A stretch of 64,000 nucleotides of DNA. Origin: Methylophaga sp. (lineage in GTDB: Bacteria > Pseudomonadota > Gammaproteobacteria > Nitrosococcales > Methylophagaceae). Below are positions 16,206 to 25,361 of this stretch, piece after piece; position 1 is the stretch's first letter; each line of letters opens with the position of its first letter. The translations under genes and the position numbers were made by a program. Location: positions 30,616 through 94,615 of the forward strand of contig NVVW01000007.1 in the NCBI GenBank assembly GCA_002733505.1, written 5' to 3'. The notes beneath the pieces were generated by a model. That model ran no database searches. It had not been told where the DNA came from and saw only the letters and a program-made list of their open reading frames with translations.

Positions 16206-17246
16206 ATGCAACGTACCGATTTTAAATTTGAACTGCCAGAGCAGCTTATTGCTCAATATCCCTCCGCTGAACGAAACGCCAGCCGCTTATTAGTGCTTGA
16301 TGGTAAATCGGGGCAGATAAGCGATCGCCACTTTATTGACTTACCTTCATTATTACAGCCAAATGATTTATTGGTGTTTAATGATACCAAAGTAATACCT
16401 GCTCGATTATTGGGTCAAAAAGACAGTGGTGGCCAAGTAGAAGTGTTGGTCGAACGGGTGCTGGATGATCATCGAGTGCTCGCACATATTCGTAGTAGCA
16501 AATCACCTAAAGCAGGGCGGCGCTTGCTACTTGAAGATTCACTAGATGTTGAGGTGTTAGGACGGCAGGGAGCTTTGTTTGAGCTGTATTTTGATGATGA
16601 TGATACGGTGAGTGATCTGCTGGAGCAATATGGACGATTACCGCTACCACCGTATATTGAGCGAGAAGTCGATAAAAGTGATTTAGAGCGTTATCAAACT
16701 GTTTATGCTGAACATGCAGGAGCAGTAGCGGCGCCGACAGCAGGTTTGCATTTTGATCAGACCATGCTTGATACTATTGCTGAATTAGCCATTGAAACTG
16801 CGCGTATTACTTTGCATGTGGGTGCCGGCACCTTTCAGCCGGTGCGCGTCGATGATATCAAAACGCATCAGATGCATTTTGAACGAATTGATGTGTCAGA
16901 TGAAGTATGTCAACAAGTTGTAGCAACGAAAGCACGAGGTGGGCGAGTGATTGCGGTGGGTACAACCAGTGTTCGTGCCTTAGAAAGCGCTTCACTATCA
17001 GGTGAAATTCAGCCATTTAAGGGTGAAACAGATATTTTTATTTATCCCGGATATCAATTTCGTAGCGTAGACGCGATGATAACGAACTTCCATTTATCAG
17101 AGTCAACGCTATTAATGTTAGTGTCGGCATTTGCCGGTAGAGAAAATATAATGACGGCTTATCAACATGCAATTGAACAACAATACCGCTTTTTTAGCTA
17201 TGGTGATGCGATGTTGTTAACTAAGGAAGCTCTGAACAAGTCATGA
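16206..17246 (+). CDS. queA: S-adenosylmethionine:tRNA ribosyltransferase-isomerase
   Basis: QueA (346 residues) transfers and isomerises the ribosyl group of S-adenosylmethionine onto 7-aminomethyl-7-deazaguanine in tRNA, making epoxyqueuosine. Diagnostic stretches are [20 protein letters not shown] at the N-terminus, [40 protein letters not shown] and [19 protein letters not shown]. Length matches the family. The start is fixed by the conserved TDFxFELPE, yet no ribosome-binding site lies before it. The usual partner tgt is not in the following 10 kb; trmJ comes next instead. Confidence 0.96.
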   Translation: MQRTDFKFELPEQLIAQYPSAERNASRLLVLDGKSGQISDRHFIDLPSLLQPNDLLVFNDTKVIPARLLGQKDSGGQVEVLVERVLDDHRVLAHIRSSKSPKAGRRLLLEDSLDVEVLGRQGALFELYFDDDDTVSDLLEQYGRLPLPPYIEREVDKSDLERYQTVYAEHAGAVAAPTAGLHFDQTMLDTIAELAIETARITLHVGAGTFQPVRVDDIKTHQMHFERIDVSDEVCQQVVATKARGGRVIAVGTTSVRALESASLSGEIQPFKGETDIFIYPGYQFRSVDAMITNFHLSESTLLMLVSAFAGRENIMTAYQHAIEQQYRFFSYGDAMLLTKEALNKS

Positions 17247-17393
17247 ACTCATATCTCACGCCCAAAATATCCAGTTTCTGCGTTAAAAAACTTCGCAATA
17301 GCGCGCTATTACCTGCGTTTTTTGTCTTAAAACTGAACATTTTTGACGCAAGCTATTTCGCCCAGACTTATTCAGAGGCTCCCTAAAAGAATT
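17247..17393. other. Structured intergenic spacer, repeat-like
   Basis: The 147-base gap between queA and trmJ has a 14-base palindrome AATAGCGCGCTATT (17297-17310) flanked by gcgttaaaaaac and gttttttgtc, able to form a long stem. It looks like a dispersed proteobacterial intergenic repeat or a weak terminator. No second copy is seen in this window. Confidence 0.4.
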
Positions 17394-18128
17394 ATGAAAA
17401 CCTTAGACAATATTCGTTTTGTGTTGGTGGGTACAACACACCCGGGAAACATCGGTGCCGCTGCCAGAGCAATGAAAACAATGGGCTTGTCTAATTTACA
17501 TTTAGTGCAACCCAAGCATTATCCGAGTGCTGAGGCAACGGCGCGTGCATCAGGTGCCGATGATGTCTTAGCGAGTGCACAGGTGCATGACAGCCTTGCG
17601 CAAGCGATTGCAGATTGCCAGCATGTTTATGGAATGAGTGCGCGGTTACGGCATTTGCCGGTGCCGGTGGTGGATCCGAGAGAAGCTATTACACATATTC
17701 AACAACAAGCAGATGATGCGAAGATTGCTATTGTATTTGGGCGAGAGCATTCTGGATTATCTAATGAGGAGTTAGATCGTTGCCAACATTTAATTAATAT
17801 TCCAGCGAATGTGGAATATAGTTCATTGAACTTAGCCGCCGCAGTACAGGTGTTGGCCTATGAAATTAAAATGAGCTTTGACCCCACTATTACGGTAGGC
17901 CGCGTTGGCGAAGAACGCGAAGCCATTGATGCCAGTGATTTGGAACATTTATACAGCCATTTTGAGCAAACATTAACCGCAATCGGTTTTTTAGATCCTG
18001 AAAACCCGCGAAATTTAATGCGGCGACTGCGTAGGTTGTATAATCGTGCAGAATTAGATCGCAATGAGTTACAAATTTTGCATGGAATTTTGCGAGCAGC
18101 AGAAACAACAAGAGGCCAACACAAATGA
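17394..18128 (+). CDS. trmJ: tRNA (cytidine/uridine-2'-O-)-methyltransferase TrmJ, SpoU family
   Basis: The 244-residue SPOUT methyltransferase modifies the 2'-O of residue 32 in several tRNAs. Motif 1 is FVLVGTTHPGNIGAAARAMK. Motif 2 is IVFGREHSGLSNEEL and motif 3 INIPANVEYSSLNLAAAVQV, which together form the knot that binds S-adenosylmethionine. I chose the ATG at 17394 because MKTLDNIRFVLVG starts the conserved fold; the frame is open from a TTG 51 bases upstream. It overlaps cysE by 4 bases (ATGA). Confidence 0.94.
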   Translation: MKTLDNIRFVLVGTTHPGNIGAAARAMKTMGLSNLHLVQPKHYPSAEATARASGADDVLASAQVHDSLAQAIADCQHVYGMSARLRHLPVPVVDPREAITHIQQQADDAKIAIVFGREHSGLSNEELDRCQHLINIPANVEYSSLNLAAAVQVLAYEIKMSFDPTITVGRVGEEREAIDASDLEHLYSHFEQTLTAIGFLDPENPRNLMRRLRRLYNRAELDRNELQILHGILRAAETTRGQHK

Positions 18129-18931
18129 GCGAGAAAGTCACCTTATGGCAACACATTAAGGAAGATATAAACTGCGTATTTGATCGTGATCCCGCTGCGC
18201 GTAATGTGTTTGAAATCATTACCACTTATCCGGGTGTGCAAGCACTGCAATGGCATCGGTTAAGCCACTGGTTTTGGACGCATAAACTAAAATGGTTTGC
18301 CCGTTTTTTATCAACGATAAGCCGCTGGTTAACGGGGGTTGAGATTCATCCTGCCGTTAAAATTGGTCGACGTTTTTTTATCGATCATGGCATGGGTGTG
18401 GTGATTGGTGAAACCGCAGAAATAGGTGATGATTGCACACTTTATCATGGTGTGACATTAGGTGGAACCTCATGGAAAGAAGGCAAGCGTCATCCAACTT
18501 TAGCTAATAATGTGGTAGTAGGCGCGGGGGCAAAAGTATTAGGGCCTATATACGTGCATGAAGGCGCACGCGTGGGTTCAAATGCGGTAGTGATTAGAGA
18601 TGTTCCGGCGGGTGAAACAGTTATTGGTGTGCCCGGTCGTGTTGTTAGAAGAGATATAAGTGACGATAAAAAGCAACAACAAAAGTTGGCTGAAGCGGTG
18701 GGCTTTGATGCTTATGGCACATCAGATGAAACCTTAGATCCGGTTGAGAGTGCGATACATGGTTTAATTGAGCATATCCAAGCCATAGACAAGCGTGTTG
18801 AACTGATGGCAGAGACAATTGAATCGCTAGGTGGAACGGTACCAGAGATTGAAATGCCTGAATTGTCAAAATGTAATTTAGAGCAACCGGTGGAAAATGA
18901 GCACTCAGATCCTACTATTAAAGTTGACTAA
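18125..18931 (+). CDS. cysE: Serine O-acetyltransferase
   Basis: CysE (268 residues) acetylates L-serine to O-acetylserine, the acceptor for sulfide in cysteine synthesis. The left-handed beta-helix is seen in the hexapeptide repeats, with IDHGMGVVIGETAEIGDDCT, YHGVTLGGTSWKEGKRHPTL and VIGVPGRVV. The catalytic His/Asp of HPAVKIGRRFFIDHG are present. After about residue 185 there is a C-terminal tail of about 80 residues, acidic and helical, which is longer than in compact bacterial CysE proteins. It lies directly before iscR, so cysteine supply sits next to Fe-S control; the same trmJ/cysE/iscR order is known from other gammaproteobacteria. Confidence 0.94.
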   Translation: MSEKVTLWQHIKEDINCVFDRDPAARNVFEIITTYPGVQALQWHRLSHWFWTHKLKWFARFLSTISRWLTGVEIHPAVKIGRRFFIDHGMGVVIGETAEIGDDCTLYHGVTLGGTSWKEGKRHPTLANNVVVGAGAKVLGPIYVHEGARVGSNAVVIRDVPAGETVIGVPGRVVRRDISDDKKQQQKLAEAVGFDAYGTSDETLDPVESAIHGLIEHIQAIDKRVELMAETIESLGGTVPEIEMPELSKCNLEQPVENEHSDPTIKVD

Positions 18932-18982
18932 AATAGTGGGTTATGTGAAGATCAAAACCATACGAAAGATTAAGGTTCTGAT

Positions 18983-19426
18983 ATGCGTTTAACAACAAAA
19001 GGTCGATATGCGGTAACAGCAATGTTAGATTTGAGCTTAAACTATGGAGCGGGCTCAATTACGCTGGCAGACATTTCTGAACGACAGTCAATTTCCTTGT
19101 CGTATTTAGAGCAATTATTTTCAAAACTGCGAAAGCATAAATTAGTGAGCAGTGCTCGTGGACCAGGTGGTGGTTATAAATTAAGCCGGCCAGCAGTAGA
19201 TATTACTGTGTTTGATGTTATTTCGGCGGTGGATGAAAATATTGACAATACTGCGTGTCAACATAAAGGCAATTGCCGTGATGGCAAAAAATGTTTAAGT
19301 CATCATTTGTGGTGCAGTTTGAGTGAACAGATCCAGAATTATCTATCTGGAATAACGCTGGAACAAGTTATTACTGATTACCAAGAAAACAGTGATGAAC
19401 AAAAGATAACAATAAGTGGTTTATAA
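18983..19426 (+). CDS. iscR: Fe-S cluster-sensing Rrf2 regulator IscR
   Basis: The 147-residue protein starts [17 protein letters not shown], the classic IscR N-terminus. The winged helix includes [19 protein letters not shown] and the wing [12 protein letters not shown]. Cys92, Cys98 and Cys104 plus His107 are spaced as in the [2Fe-2S]-binding loop of E. coli IscR. It should repress Fe-S biogenesis genes when loaded with a cluster. The next gene is a SufA-like carrier; iscS, iscU, hscA, hscB and fdx are absent here, and the separate SUF operon 2 kb on has its own Rrf2 protein. Confidence 0.95.
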   Translation: MRLTTKGRYAVTAMLDLSLNYGAGSITLADISERQSISLSYLEQLFSKLRKHKLVSSARGPGGGYKLSRPAVDITVFDVISAVDENIDNTACQHKGNCRDGKKCLSHHLWCSLSEQIQNYLSGITLEQVITDYQENSDEQKITISGL

Positions 19427-19430
19427 AGAG

Positions 19431-19757
19431 ATGATTACATTAACAAGCTCCGCAGTAGAACGTGTTCGTGAAATGATGGCCAAACGTGAAGATCATATTG
19501 GCTTACGCATCGGTGTGACCAAAAGTGGTTGCTCAGGCTATAGTTATGCGCTTGATTTTGCTGAAACGGCTACTGATAACGATACCATTACCGAACAAGA
19601 TGGCGTTAAGATAGTGATTGAGCAGTCTAGCTTAGCTTTGCTCGAAGGCATGGAGTTGGATTTTGTGAAGCAAGGTTTAAATCAAAGCTTTAAATTCAAT
19701 AATCCTAATGTGATTTCATCCTGCGGCTGTGGTGAAAGCTTTAGCGTAACAAAATAG
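19431..19757 (+). CDS. sufA: A-type Fe-S carrier, SufA/IscA-like
   Basis: The 108-residue protein has the three conserved cysteines of A-type carriers, C34 (KSGCSGYSYA), C98 and C100 (SCGCGESF). The stretch FVKQGLNQSFKFNNPNVISS is closer to SufA than to IscA as I know them. It would hand assembled clusters to target enzymes. I use the ATG at 19431, 4 bases after the iscR stop; a GTG 15 bases upstream is an alternative that overlaps iscR. Co-transcription with iscR gives feedback control. Confidence 0.88.
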   Translation: MITLTSSAVERVREMMAKREDHIGLRIGVTKSGCSGYSYALDFAETATDNDTITEQDGVKIVIEQSSLALLEGMELDFVKQGLNQSFKFNNPNVISSCGCGESFSVTK

Positions 19758-19789
19758 CCACACCGGACTATTCTATCCAACCACCTGTT

Positions 19790-19936
19790 GCCTGTAATCA
19801 TTGAAACTGCAAAAAAATCCTCGTCATCCCGGTATGCTTTTAGCCGGGATCTTATGGCTAGTAGACTAGACTCCCGCTTAAAACATGCGGGAGTGACGAA
19901 AAACATAAATCTGCAATTTGAAGTGTTATGGGTATA
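19790..19936. repeat. MITE-like inverted-repeat element, copy D (reverse orientation)
   Basis: The core runs from tcgtcatcccggtatgcttt to gcgggagtgacga and is flanked by degenerate terminal repeats (gtaatcattgaaactgc on the left, gcaatttgaagtgttatggg on the right). It abuts copy E, sharing the ggtatata end. Confidence 0.65.
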
Positions 19937-20221
19937 TACCCATAATCATTCAATCTGTAAACTTTCGCTCTTCCGTCACTCCGGTATGCTTACCCAGTCA
20001 AGCTGAGAACAAGCTTAGCCGGAGTCTTGCTTGTGCGGAGGTTCCGGCTAAAAGCATACCGGGATGACGAGGTTTTTTGGCTCTTCTCCGTTCGTGGTGA
20101 GCCTGTCGAACCATGAACTCACAGCCACCTTCCTTCCTTCCTTCGACAAGCTCAGGACAGTCGGGCTCAGGACGAACGGATCTTATTTTCAAAAGTTGCA
20201 GTTTCAATGAACACGGATATA
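19934..20221. repeat. MITE-like element, copy E, carrying two insertions
   Basis: The left end has taatcattcaatctg and the right end resembles the family terminus (gcagtttcaatgaacacgga). Inside the left arm a 25-base segment from cttacccagtcaagctgag to aagctta (19989-20017) interrupts the hairpin. The right side is split by another inverted repeat (20088-20179). This explains the length of about 288 bp against the usual 150. Confidence 0.6.
20088..20179. repeat. Second-family inverted repeat (TTCGACAAGCTCAGGAC type)
   Basis: Left arm ccgttcgtggtgagcctgtc-gaa and right arm ttcgacaagctcagga through gacgaacgg form an imperfect palindrome of about 92 bp around a ttcc-repeat centre (tccttccttcc). 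The ttcgacaagctcagga motif is a common dispersed sequence in environmental bacteria. Confidence 0.6.
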
Positions 20222-20255
20222 AAGCGCCAACGTGGTGTTGACGCTTTAATTTTTT
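20221..20255. terminator. Hairpin between repeat cluster and FKBP gene
   Basis: AAAGCG pairs with CGCTTT, and CAAC with GTTG inside, followed on the plus strand by AATTTTTT. It sits just beyond the stop of the minus-strand FKBP gene and may end transcription from either side. Confidence 0.5.
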
Positions 20256-20260
20256 AAAGA

Positions 20261-20950
20261 TTATTGGGTAATTGCAATTAACTCAATTTCAAAAATCAGC
20301 GTTTCATTAGGACCAATAGGTGAGTTAGCTCCTGCACCTTGAGGGCCATAAGCCAAGTTACCAGGAATGACGACTTCCCATTTTGCGCCTTCTTTCATCA
20401 GTTGCAGAACTTCTTGCCAACCTTGAATAACACCGGTGACAGGGAATGTTGCAGGTTCACCGCGGTCATAAGAGCTATCAAACACGGTACCGTCTAATAA
20501 GCTACCTTTATAATGAGCGATAACCTTATCTTCAGAAGTAGGGACTGCACCATCGCCTTCTTTGATAATGCGATATTGCAAGCCACTTGCAGTAGTGATT
20601 ACGCCATCTTTGTTAGCATTTTCTGCCATGAAAACTTGTGAGGCTTGTTGTTTTTGGTTCATAACTTTAGCCATCTCAGCGGCTTTTTTCTGTTGGAATT
20701 CACCAATCACTCTGCCAGCTTCTTCTTGATTAAGTTGTGGTTGCTTGCCTGCAAACATATCAACTACACCTGCGGTGAATGCATCCATTTCTAAATCAAC
20801 ACCTTCAGCCACCATGTTTTGTCCAACTTGAATACCGAAGATATAGCTTAGTTTTTGTTGTTCTGTCTCTAATGTTGCGGCGTCTGTCTCAGCCATTGCA
20901 TGTGCTCCAAAAAATAAAAAGGGAAGAAGTATGAGAGGTTTTAAGTTCAT
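20261..20950 (-). CDS. FKBP-type peptidyl-prolyl isomerase, periplasmic (Mip/FkpA/FklB group)
   Basis: The 229-residue protein starts with a signal peptide (LKPLILLPFLFFGAHAMA). An N-terminal dimerisation helix domain follows (LSYIFGIQVGQNMVAEGVDL, residues about 30-110). The C-terminal FKBP domain has VIAHYKGSLLDGTVFDSSYD, GVIQGWQEVLQLMKEGAKWE and IPGNLAYGPQGAG, with the active-site aromatic residues in place. It should speed proline isomerisation during folding of exported proteins. It is transcribed away from the SUF operon. Confidence 0.92.
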   Translation of the reverse strand: MNLKPLILLPFLFFGAHAMAETDAATLETEQQKLSYIFGIQVGQNMVAEGVDLEMDAFTAGVVDMFAGKQPQLNQEEAGRVIGEFQQKKAAEMAKVMNQKQQASQVFMAENANKDGVITTASGLQYRIIKEGDGAVPTSEDKVIAHYKGSLLDGTVFDSSYDRGEPATFPVTGVIQGWQEVLQLMKEGAKWEVVIPGNLAYGPQGAGANSPIGPNETLIFEIELIAITQ

Positions 20951-21125
20951 TGTGTATGCTCTTTTAATAGGTTATCGGTTAATGACGCCATCAACATTAT
21001 GATGCTGGCGTATTAGTAAGCAGAACATTTAAAAAGTTCAGCAACGGCGAATTATCTCATAAAAATGAGGGTAATAGATACCTATCTAAAATGCAGGCCG
21101 ATCTTGTAATAACTGACTTTTATAC

Positions 21126-21164
21126 TTGGTTATTATTTTAATTGGTACTATAATAGTACCAATT
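21126..21164 (+). promoter_or_regulatory. SUF operon promoter with perfect palindromic operator
   Basis: TTGGTT (21126-21131) and TATAAT (21149-21154) are 17 bases apart. The -10 box lies inside a perfect inverted repeat with arms AATTGGTACTA and TAGTACCAATT and a TAA centre (21140-21164). The arrangement predicts autorepression by the Rrf2 regulator whose gene starts at 21178. GGAGA just before the ATG serves as ribosome-binding site. Confidence 0.8.
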
Positions 21165-21177
21165 AGGAGATGTTCAT

Positions 21178-21648
21178 ATGTTACGGATGGGTAAATTAAC
21201 AGATTACGGTATTGTTTTGATGAGCTATTTAGCATCAAGAACATATCAACAACATAGCGCTCACACCTTGTCTGATGCGGTTAATATGCCGTTGCCGACC
21301 GTGCGAAAAGTGTTAAAAGCATTATCACATAACGGATTGTTAATTTCGGAACGTGGTGCGCAAGGTGGTTACAATTTGAGTCGTAGCCCTAACAAAATTT
21401 CAATTGCCGAAATTATTACGGCGATTGAAGGACCGATTGCGCTGACTGAATGTGTGGGTGAAGAAAGCCATTGTGAGCTGGAGCCATATTGTGATGTGCA
21501 GACCAATTGGACGCGTATTAATAATGCTGTTTTCCATGCATTAGATGAAGTGAAATTATCCGATATGCTAGTGCCTCAAGCTTCAGGCGTGAGCCCAATA
21601 CATTTTTACCCAGAAGCAACATTACAAAATGGTGAATTACATGCCTGA
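21178..21648 (+). CDS. Rrf2-family SUF system transcriptional regulator
   Basis: The 156-residue protein has an Rrf2 winged helix ([20 protein letters not shown], recognition helix around [18 protein letters not shown], wing [14 protein letters not shown]). Cysteines C92, C99 and C105 can bind a cluster. It matches the regulator that heads SUF operons in xanthomonads and related bacteria and differs from IscR in the loop. A perfect palindrome over its own promoter is the probable target. The sufB start overlaps its end by 8 bases, so they are one transcript. Confidence 0.92.
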   Translation: MLRMGKLTDYGIVLMSYLASRTYQQHSAHTLSDAVNMPLPTVRKVLKALSHNGLLISERGAQGGYNLSRSPNKISIAEIITAIEGPIALTECVGEESHCELEPYCDVQTNWTRINNAVFHALDEVKLSDMLVPQASGVSPIHFYPEATLQNGELHA

Positions 21649-23104
21649 GACAGAACAAGCACAAGAACTACAACAAATAGATGACGTGCTAGATAGTGAT
21701 TATAAAGCAGGTTTTGTGACCGATATTGAGGCAGATACCTTTCTGCCGGGATTGAGTGAACAGACTGTACGCGATATTTCTCGAATTAAAGGTGAGCCTG
21801 AATTTTTATTGGAATGGCGCTTAAAGGCTTATCGCCACTGGTTAACATTGGAAACGCCTAAATGGGCGCATGTTCATTATCCTGAAATTGACTATCAATC
21901 AATCAGCTATTATTCATCGCCTAAACAAAACAAAGATGGCCCTAAGAGTTTAGATGAGGTCGATCCAGAATTATTGCGCACTTATGAAAAGCTAGGGGTG
22001 CCTCTTGATGAGCGTGCTCGTCTTGCAGGTGTAGCGGTTGATGCGGTATTTGATAGTGTATCGGTTGCCAATACCTTCCAAGATAAATTGGCTGAAGATG
22101 GCATTCTTTTTATGCCGTTTTCAAAAGCGGTGCATCAGCATCCTGAATTGATTAAAAAATATCTCGGCAGTGTGGTGCCGTATAGAGATAACTTTTATGC
22201 TGCCCTTAATTCAGCTGTATTTAGTGACGGCTCATTTGTTTATATTCCCAAAGGCACACGTTGCCCAATGGAATTATCAACGTATTTCCGCATCAATGCG
22301 GCGAATACGGGGCAGTTCGAACGCACCCTTATTATTGCCGATGATGATGCTTATGTAAGTTATTTAGAAGGCTGTACCGCACCGATGCGCGATGAAAATC
22401 AATTGCATGCTGCGGTGGTGGAATTAGTAGCACATGATCGTGCTGAGATTAAATATTCAACGGTGCAAAATTGGTATCCCGGCGATAAAAATGGTGTCGG
22501 TGGTATTTTTAACTTTGTAACTAAACGCGCTGCTTGTCGCGGTGAAAGTTCAAAAGTGTCATGGACACAAGTTGAAACAGGGTCGGCCATTACCTGGAAA
22601 TATCCAAGCATTATTTTGCAAGGTGATAACTCAGTGGGTGAATTTTACTCAATTGCGGTGACTAATAATATGCAGCAGGCGGATACCGGCACTAAGATGA
22701 TCCATCTTGGTAAAAACACCAGCTCTACCATTATAGCAAAAGGTATTTCAGCAGGGCGTTCACAAAATTCCTATCGGGGATTAGTGCGTATAGGTGCTAA
22801 TGCTGAAAATGCGCGTAACCATACTGAATGTGATTCTCTATTAATGGGTGATCAATGTGGCGCGCACACCTTTCCTTATATCGAGGTGAAGAATCCAACA
22901 GCGCAAATTGAGCATGAAGCTTCAACATCAAAAATTAGTGAAGATCAGCTGTTTTATTGCAAGCAACGCGGATTAGATGTTGAGGATGCGGTATCAATGA
23001 TCGTAAATGGCTTTTGTAAGCAGGTGATGCGTCAATTACCAATGGAATTTGCGGTTGAAGCACAGAATTTATTAGGTCTATCCCTTGAGGGATCAGTAGG
23101 TTAG
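21641..23104 (+). CDS. sufB: SufB, Fe-S scaffold subunit
   Basis: SufB (487 residues) is the scaffold of the SufBC2D complex on which clusters are built. Conserved regions include [20 protein letters not shown] near the N-terminus, [40 protein letters not shown], and [20 protein letters not shown] with the catalytic Cys, then [20 protein letters not shown]. The ATG at 21641 overlaps the regulator gene; GGTGA lies 6 bases upstream. Length matches the family. Confidence 0.97.
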   Translation: MPETEQAQELQQIDDVLDSDYKAGFVTDIEADTFLPGLSEQTVRDISRIKGEPEFLLEWRLKAYRHWLTLETPKWAHVHYPEIDYQSISYYSSPKQNKDGPKSLDEVDPELLRTYEKLGVPLDERARLAGVAVDAVFDSVSVANTFQDKLAEDGILFMPFSKAVHQHPELIKKYLGSVVPYRDNFYAALNSAVFSDGSFVYIPKGTRCPMELSTYFRINAANTGQFERTLIIADDDAYVSYLEGCTAPMRDENQLHAAVVELVAHDRAEIKYSTVQNWYPGDKNGVGGIFNFVTKRAACRGESSKVSWTQVETGSAITWKYPSIILQGDNSVGEFYSIAVTNNMQQADTGTKMIHLGKNTSSTIIAKGISAGRSQNSYRGLVRIGANAENARNHTECDSLLMGDQCGAHTFPYIEVKNPTAQIEHEASTSKISEDQLFYCKQRGLDVEDAVSMIVNGFCKQVMRQLPMEFAVEAQNLLGLSLEGSVG

Positions 23105-23315
23105 CTAGGCTTATTGTCATTGCCGAGATCTTACCCAGTCAAGCTGAGCACAAGCTTATCGGGAATCTATGGATAAATAATGTGAGAACGCTATTTAAAT
23201 GATTGTTAAGACCAGCAATTAGCTCCCCGATTAAAGCTGTTGGGGATGACGGCTTATTTAGAACGGCAACGCTTTAAATAAGCAAAACAAATATCAGAAT
23301 TAAAGAGATAATTTA
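23105..23315. other. Spacer inside the suf operon holding a repeat-like hairpin
   Basis: The 211-base gap between sufB and sufC contains tgccgagatcttacccagtc, a segment 23130-23158 shared with copy E of the repeat family (28 of 29 positions), and arms gctccccgattaaagctgtt and gggaatc able to pair loosely. It looks like a decayed repeat inserted in the operon. No gene is seen. Confidence 0.5.
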
Positions 23316-24062
23316 ATGTTAGAAATTAAAAACCTTCATGCCAGCATTGATGGCAAAGAAATTTTACGCGGTATTAATTTAACGGTGAATGCCGGTGAAG
23401 TGCATGCCATTATGGGGCCAAATGGTTCAGGAAAAAGCACTTTATCTAATGTGATTGCAGGTCGTGATGGTTATGAAATTACGCAAGGAACAGTCACCTA
23501 TAAAGGTGAAAACTTATTGCAATTAAAAGCTGAAGAACGCGCCCAACGTGGCGTGTTTTTAGCATTTCAATATCCCGTTGAAATTCCAGGTGTGAGTAAT
23601 ATTTATTTACTTAAAGCCGCACTGAATGCAGTACGTAAATATCAGGGTTTGGATGATCTAGATGCGATTGATTTTTTAACGTTAGTTCGTAGCAAATTAG
23701 AGCTGGTTAAAATGGATGAAGAATTTTTGCATCGTGGGGTCAATGAAGGTTTCTCTGGTGGTGAGAAAAAGCGTAATGAGATTTTGCAAATGGCTTTGTT
23801 AGAACCTTCACTAGCTATTCTTGATGAAACTGATTCTGGTCTAGATATAGATGCCTTAAAAACTGTTTCAGATGGCGTCAATGCTCTACGCTCATCGGAT
23901 CGTTCAATTGTAATGATTACCCATTATCAGCGATTGCTTGACTATATAGTGCCTGATTTTGTTCATGTACTTTCAGAGGGGCAAATCGTTAAAACAGGTG
24001 GCAAAGAATTGGCCTTAGAATTAGAAGCAAAAGGCTATAGCTGGGTTAATAAAAATGCCTAA
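23316..24062 (+). CDS. sufC: SufC, ABC-type ATPase of the SUF complex
   Basis: SufC (248 residues) powers SufBCD. It shows Walker [12 protein letters not shown] loop [14 protein letters not shown], signature [14 protein letters not shown], Walker [18 protein letters not shown] and the switch His (MITHYQRLL). All catalytic elements are complete. It overlaps sufD by 8 bases. Confidence 0.97.
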   Translation: MLEIKNLHASIDGKEILRGINLTVNAGEVHAIMGPNGSGKSTLSNVIAGRDGYEITQGTVTYKGENLLQLKAEERAQRGVFLAFQYPVEIPGVSNIYLLKAALNAVRKYQGLDDLDAIDFLTLVRSKLELVKMDEEFLHRGVNEGFSGGEKKRNEILQMALLEPSLAILDETDSGLDIDALKTVSDGVNALRSSDRSIVMITHYQRLLDYIVPDFVHVLSEGQIVKTGGKELALELEAKGYSWVNKNA

Positions 24063-25359
24063 AAGCAAAAGATTAACTGAGTTAGCGACACCTTTTGCGA
24101 GTGTTGTGGTTGAACTTGAACAAGAAACTAGTTTCGTAAAAGAACTGCGCGGCAATGCATTGGCACAATTTAATAGCTACGGTCTGCCAGCGAAAAAAGA
24201 AGAAGATTGGAAATACACCAGTTTGTGGGGTTTTTCGCAGCAACAATTTTCTCATCAAGCAATCCCCCATACTGTTAGCCAAGCACAAACTGAGCAGTTA
24301 GCGCTATTAAAACAAGCTTATCGTGTGGTTATTGTTGACGGTGTGTTTTCTAATGAATTGTCTCAAATTGATAACTTGCCGACGGGATTAACCGTTAGCT
24401 CATTGGCTGAGGGTTTAGCATCGGTGCAATCCCACCTAGGTGGTCAAATAAACATTGAGAAAGCAGGTTTTAATGCACTGAATACCATGCTGATGAATGA
24501 TGGTGTAGTGATTACGGTAGCAAAGGGTATTAATATTGAGCAGCCTATTGAGTTATTAGTCATTAACTCTGGCGCTACTGAGAATCTAGCTACCCATTTA
24601 CGCAATGTGATTGTTTTAGAAGAAAACAGTCAAGTGACGGTGATTGAGCATTATGTGGGCTTAAGCGATATACAGTATTTAACTAATGTTGTGACTGAAG
24701 TTGTCTTAGCTAAAAGTGCTGAATTAACCCATTACAAACTACAACAAGAGTCTGAGAATGCATTCCATATTGCAACATTAGCAGCAAGCCAAGCCGCACA
24801 TAGCCAGTGGAAGACTAATAGCATTTCATTAGGCGCAAAATTAGCTAGAAATGATGTGCATACTCAGCTATTAGGTGAGCAAGCCCATGTAGTGATGGAT
24901 GGTTTGTATCTGCTTAATAATAAGCAACATAGTGATTTTCATACACGTATTGATCATGCTGTACCGAATACGACTAGCGAAGAGTTATTCAAAGGGGTGA
25001 TTGATGATAAAGGTCATGGTGTATTTAATGGCAAGGTAATCGTGCACAAAGATGCCCAAAAAACCGATTCTAACCAACAAAATCACAATTTATTATTGTC
25101 ACGTAACTGTGAAATTGATAGCAAACCAGAATTAGAAATTTATGCTGATGATGTGAAATGCGCTCACGGTAGCACCGTCGGTCAAATGAATGAAGATCAT
25201 TTATTCTTTTTACGTACACGTGGTTTAGATGAGGTGAGTGCGCGTAACTTGTTAACATATGCGTTTGCAGTTGAGGTGTTAGAGCGTATTCCTGCTGGTG
25301 ATATCCGTAAAGCATTATCAGCAGTAGTTGAACAACGGTTGCCTCAAGGCGGACAATAG
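24055..25359 (+). CDS. sufD: SufD, Fe-S assembly subunit
   Basis: SufD (434 residues) pairs with SufB. The N-terminal helical part contains [20 protein letters not shown] and the beta-helix core ends with [20 protein letters not shown] and [19 protein letters not shown], typical SufD features. It lies between sufC and sufS as in most SUF operons and is probably needed for iron delivery. Confidence 0.95.
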   Translation: MPKSKRLTELATPFASVVVELEQETSFVKELRGNALAQFNSYGLPAKKEEDWKYTSLWGFSQQQFSHQAIPHTVSQAQTEQLALLKQAYRVVIVDGVFSNELSQIDNLPTGLTVSSLAEGLASVQSHLGGQINIEKAGFNALNTMLMNDGVVITVAKGINIEQPIELLVINSGATENLATHLRNVIVLEENSQVTVIEHYVGLSDIQYLTNVVTEVVLAKSAELTHYKLQQESENAFHIATLAASQAAHSQWKTNSISLGAKLARNDVHTQLLGEQAHVVMDGLYLLNNKQHSDFHTRIDHAVPNTTSEELFKGVIDDKGHGVFNGKVIVHKDAQKTDSNQQNHNLLLSRNCEIDSKPELEIYADDVKCAHGSTVGQMNEDHLFFLRTRGLDEVSARNLLTYAFAVEVLERIPAGDIRKALSAVVEQRLPQGGQ

Positions 25360-25361
25360 AT

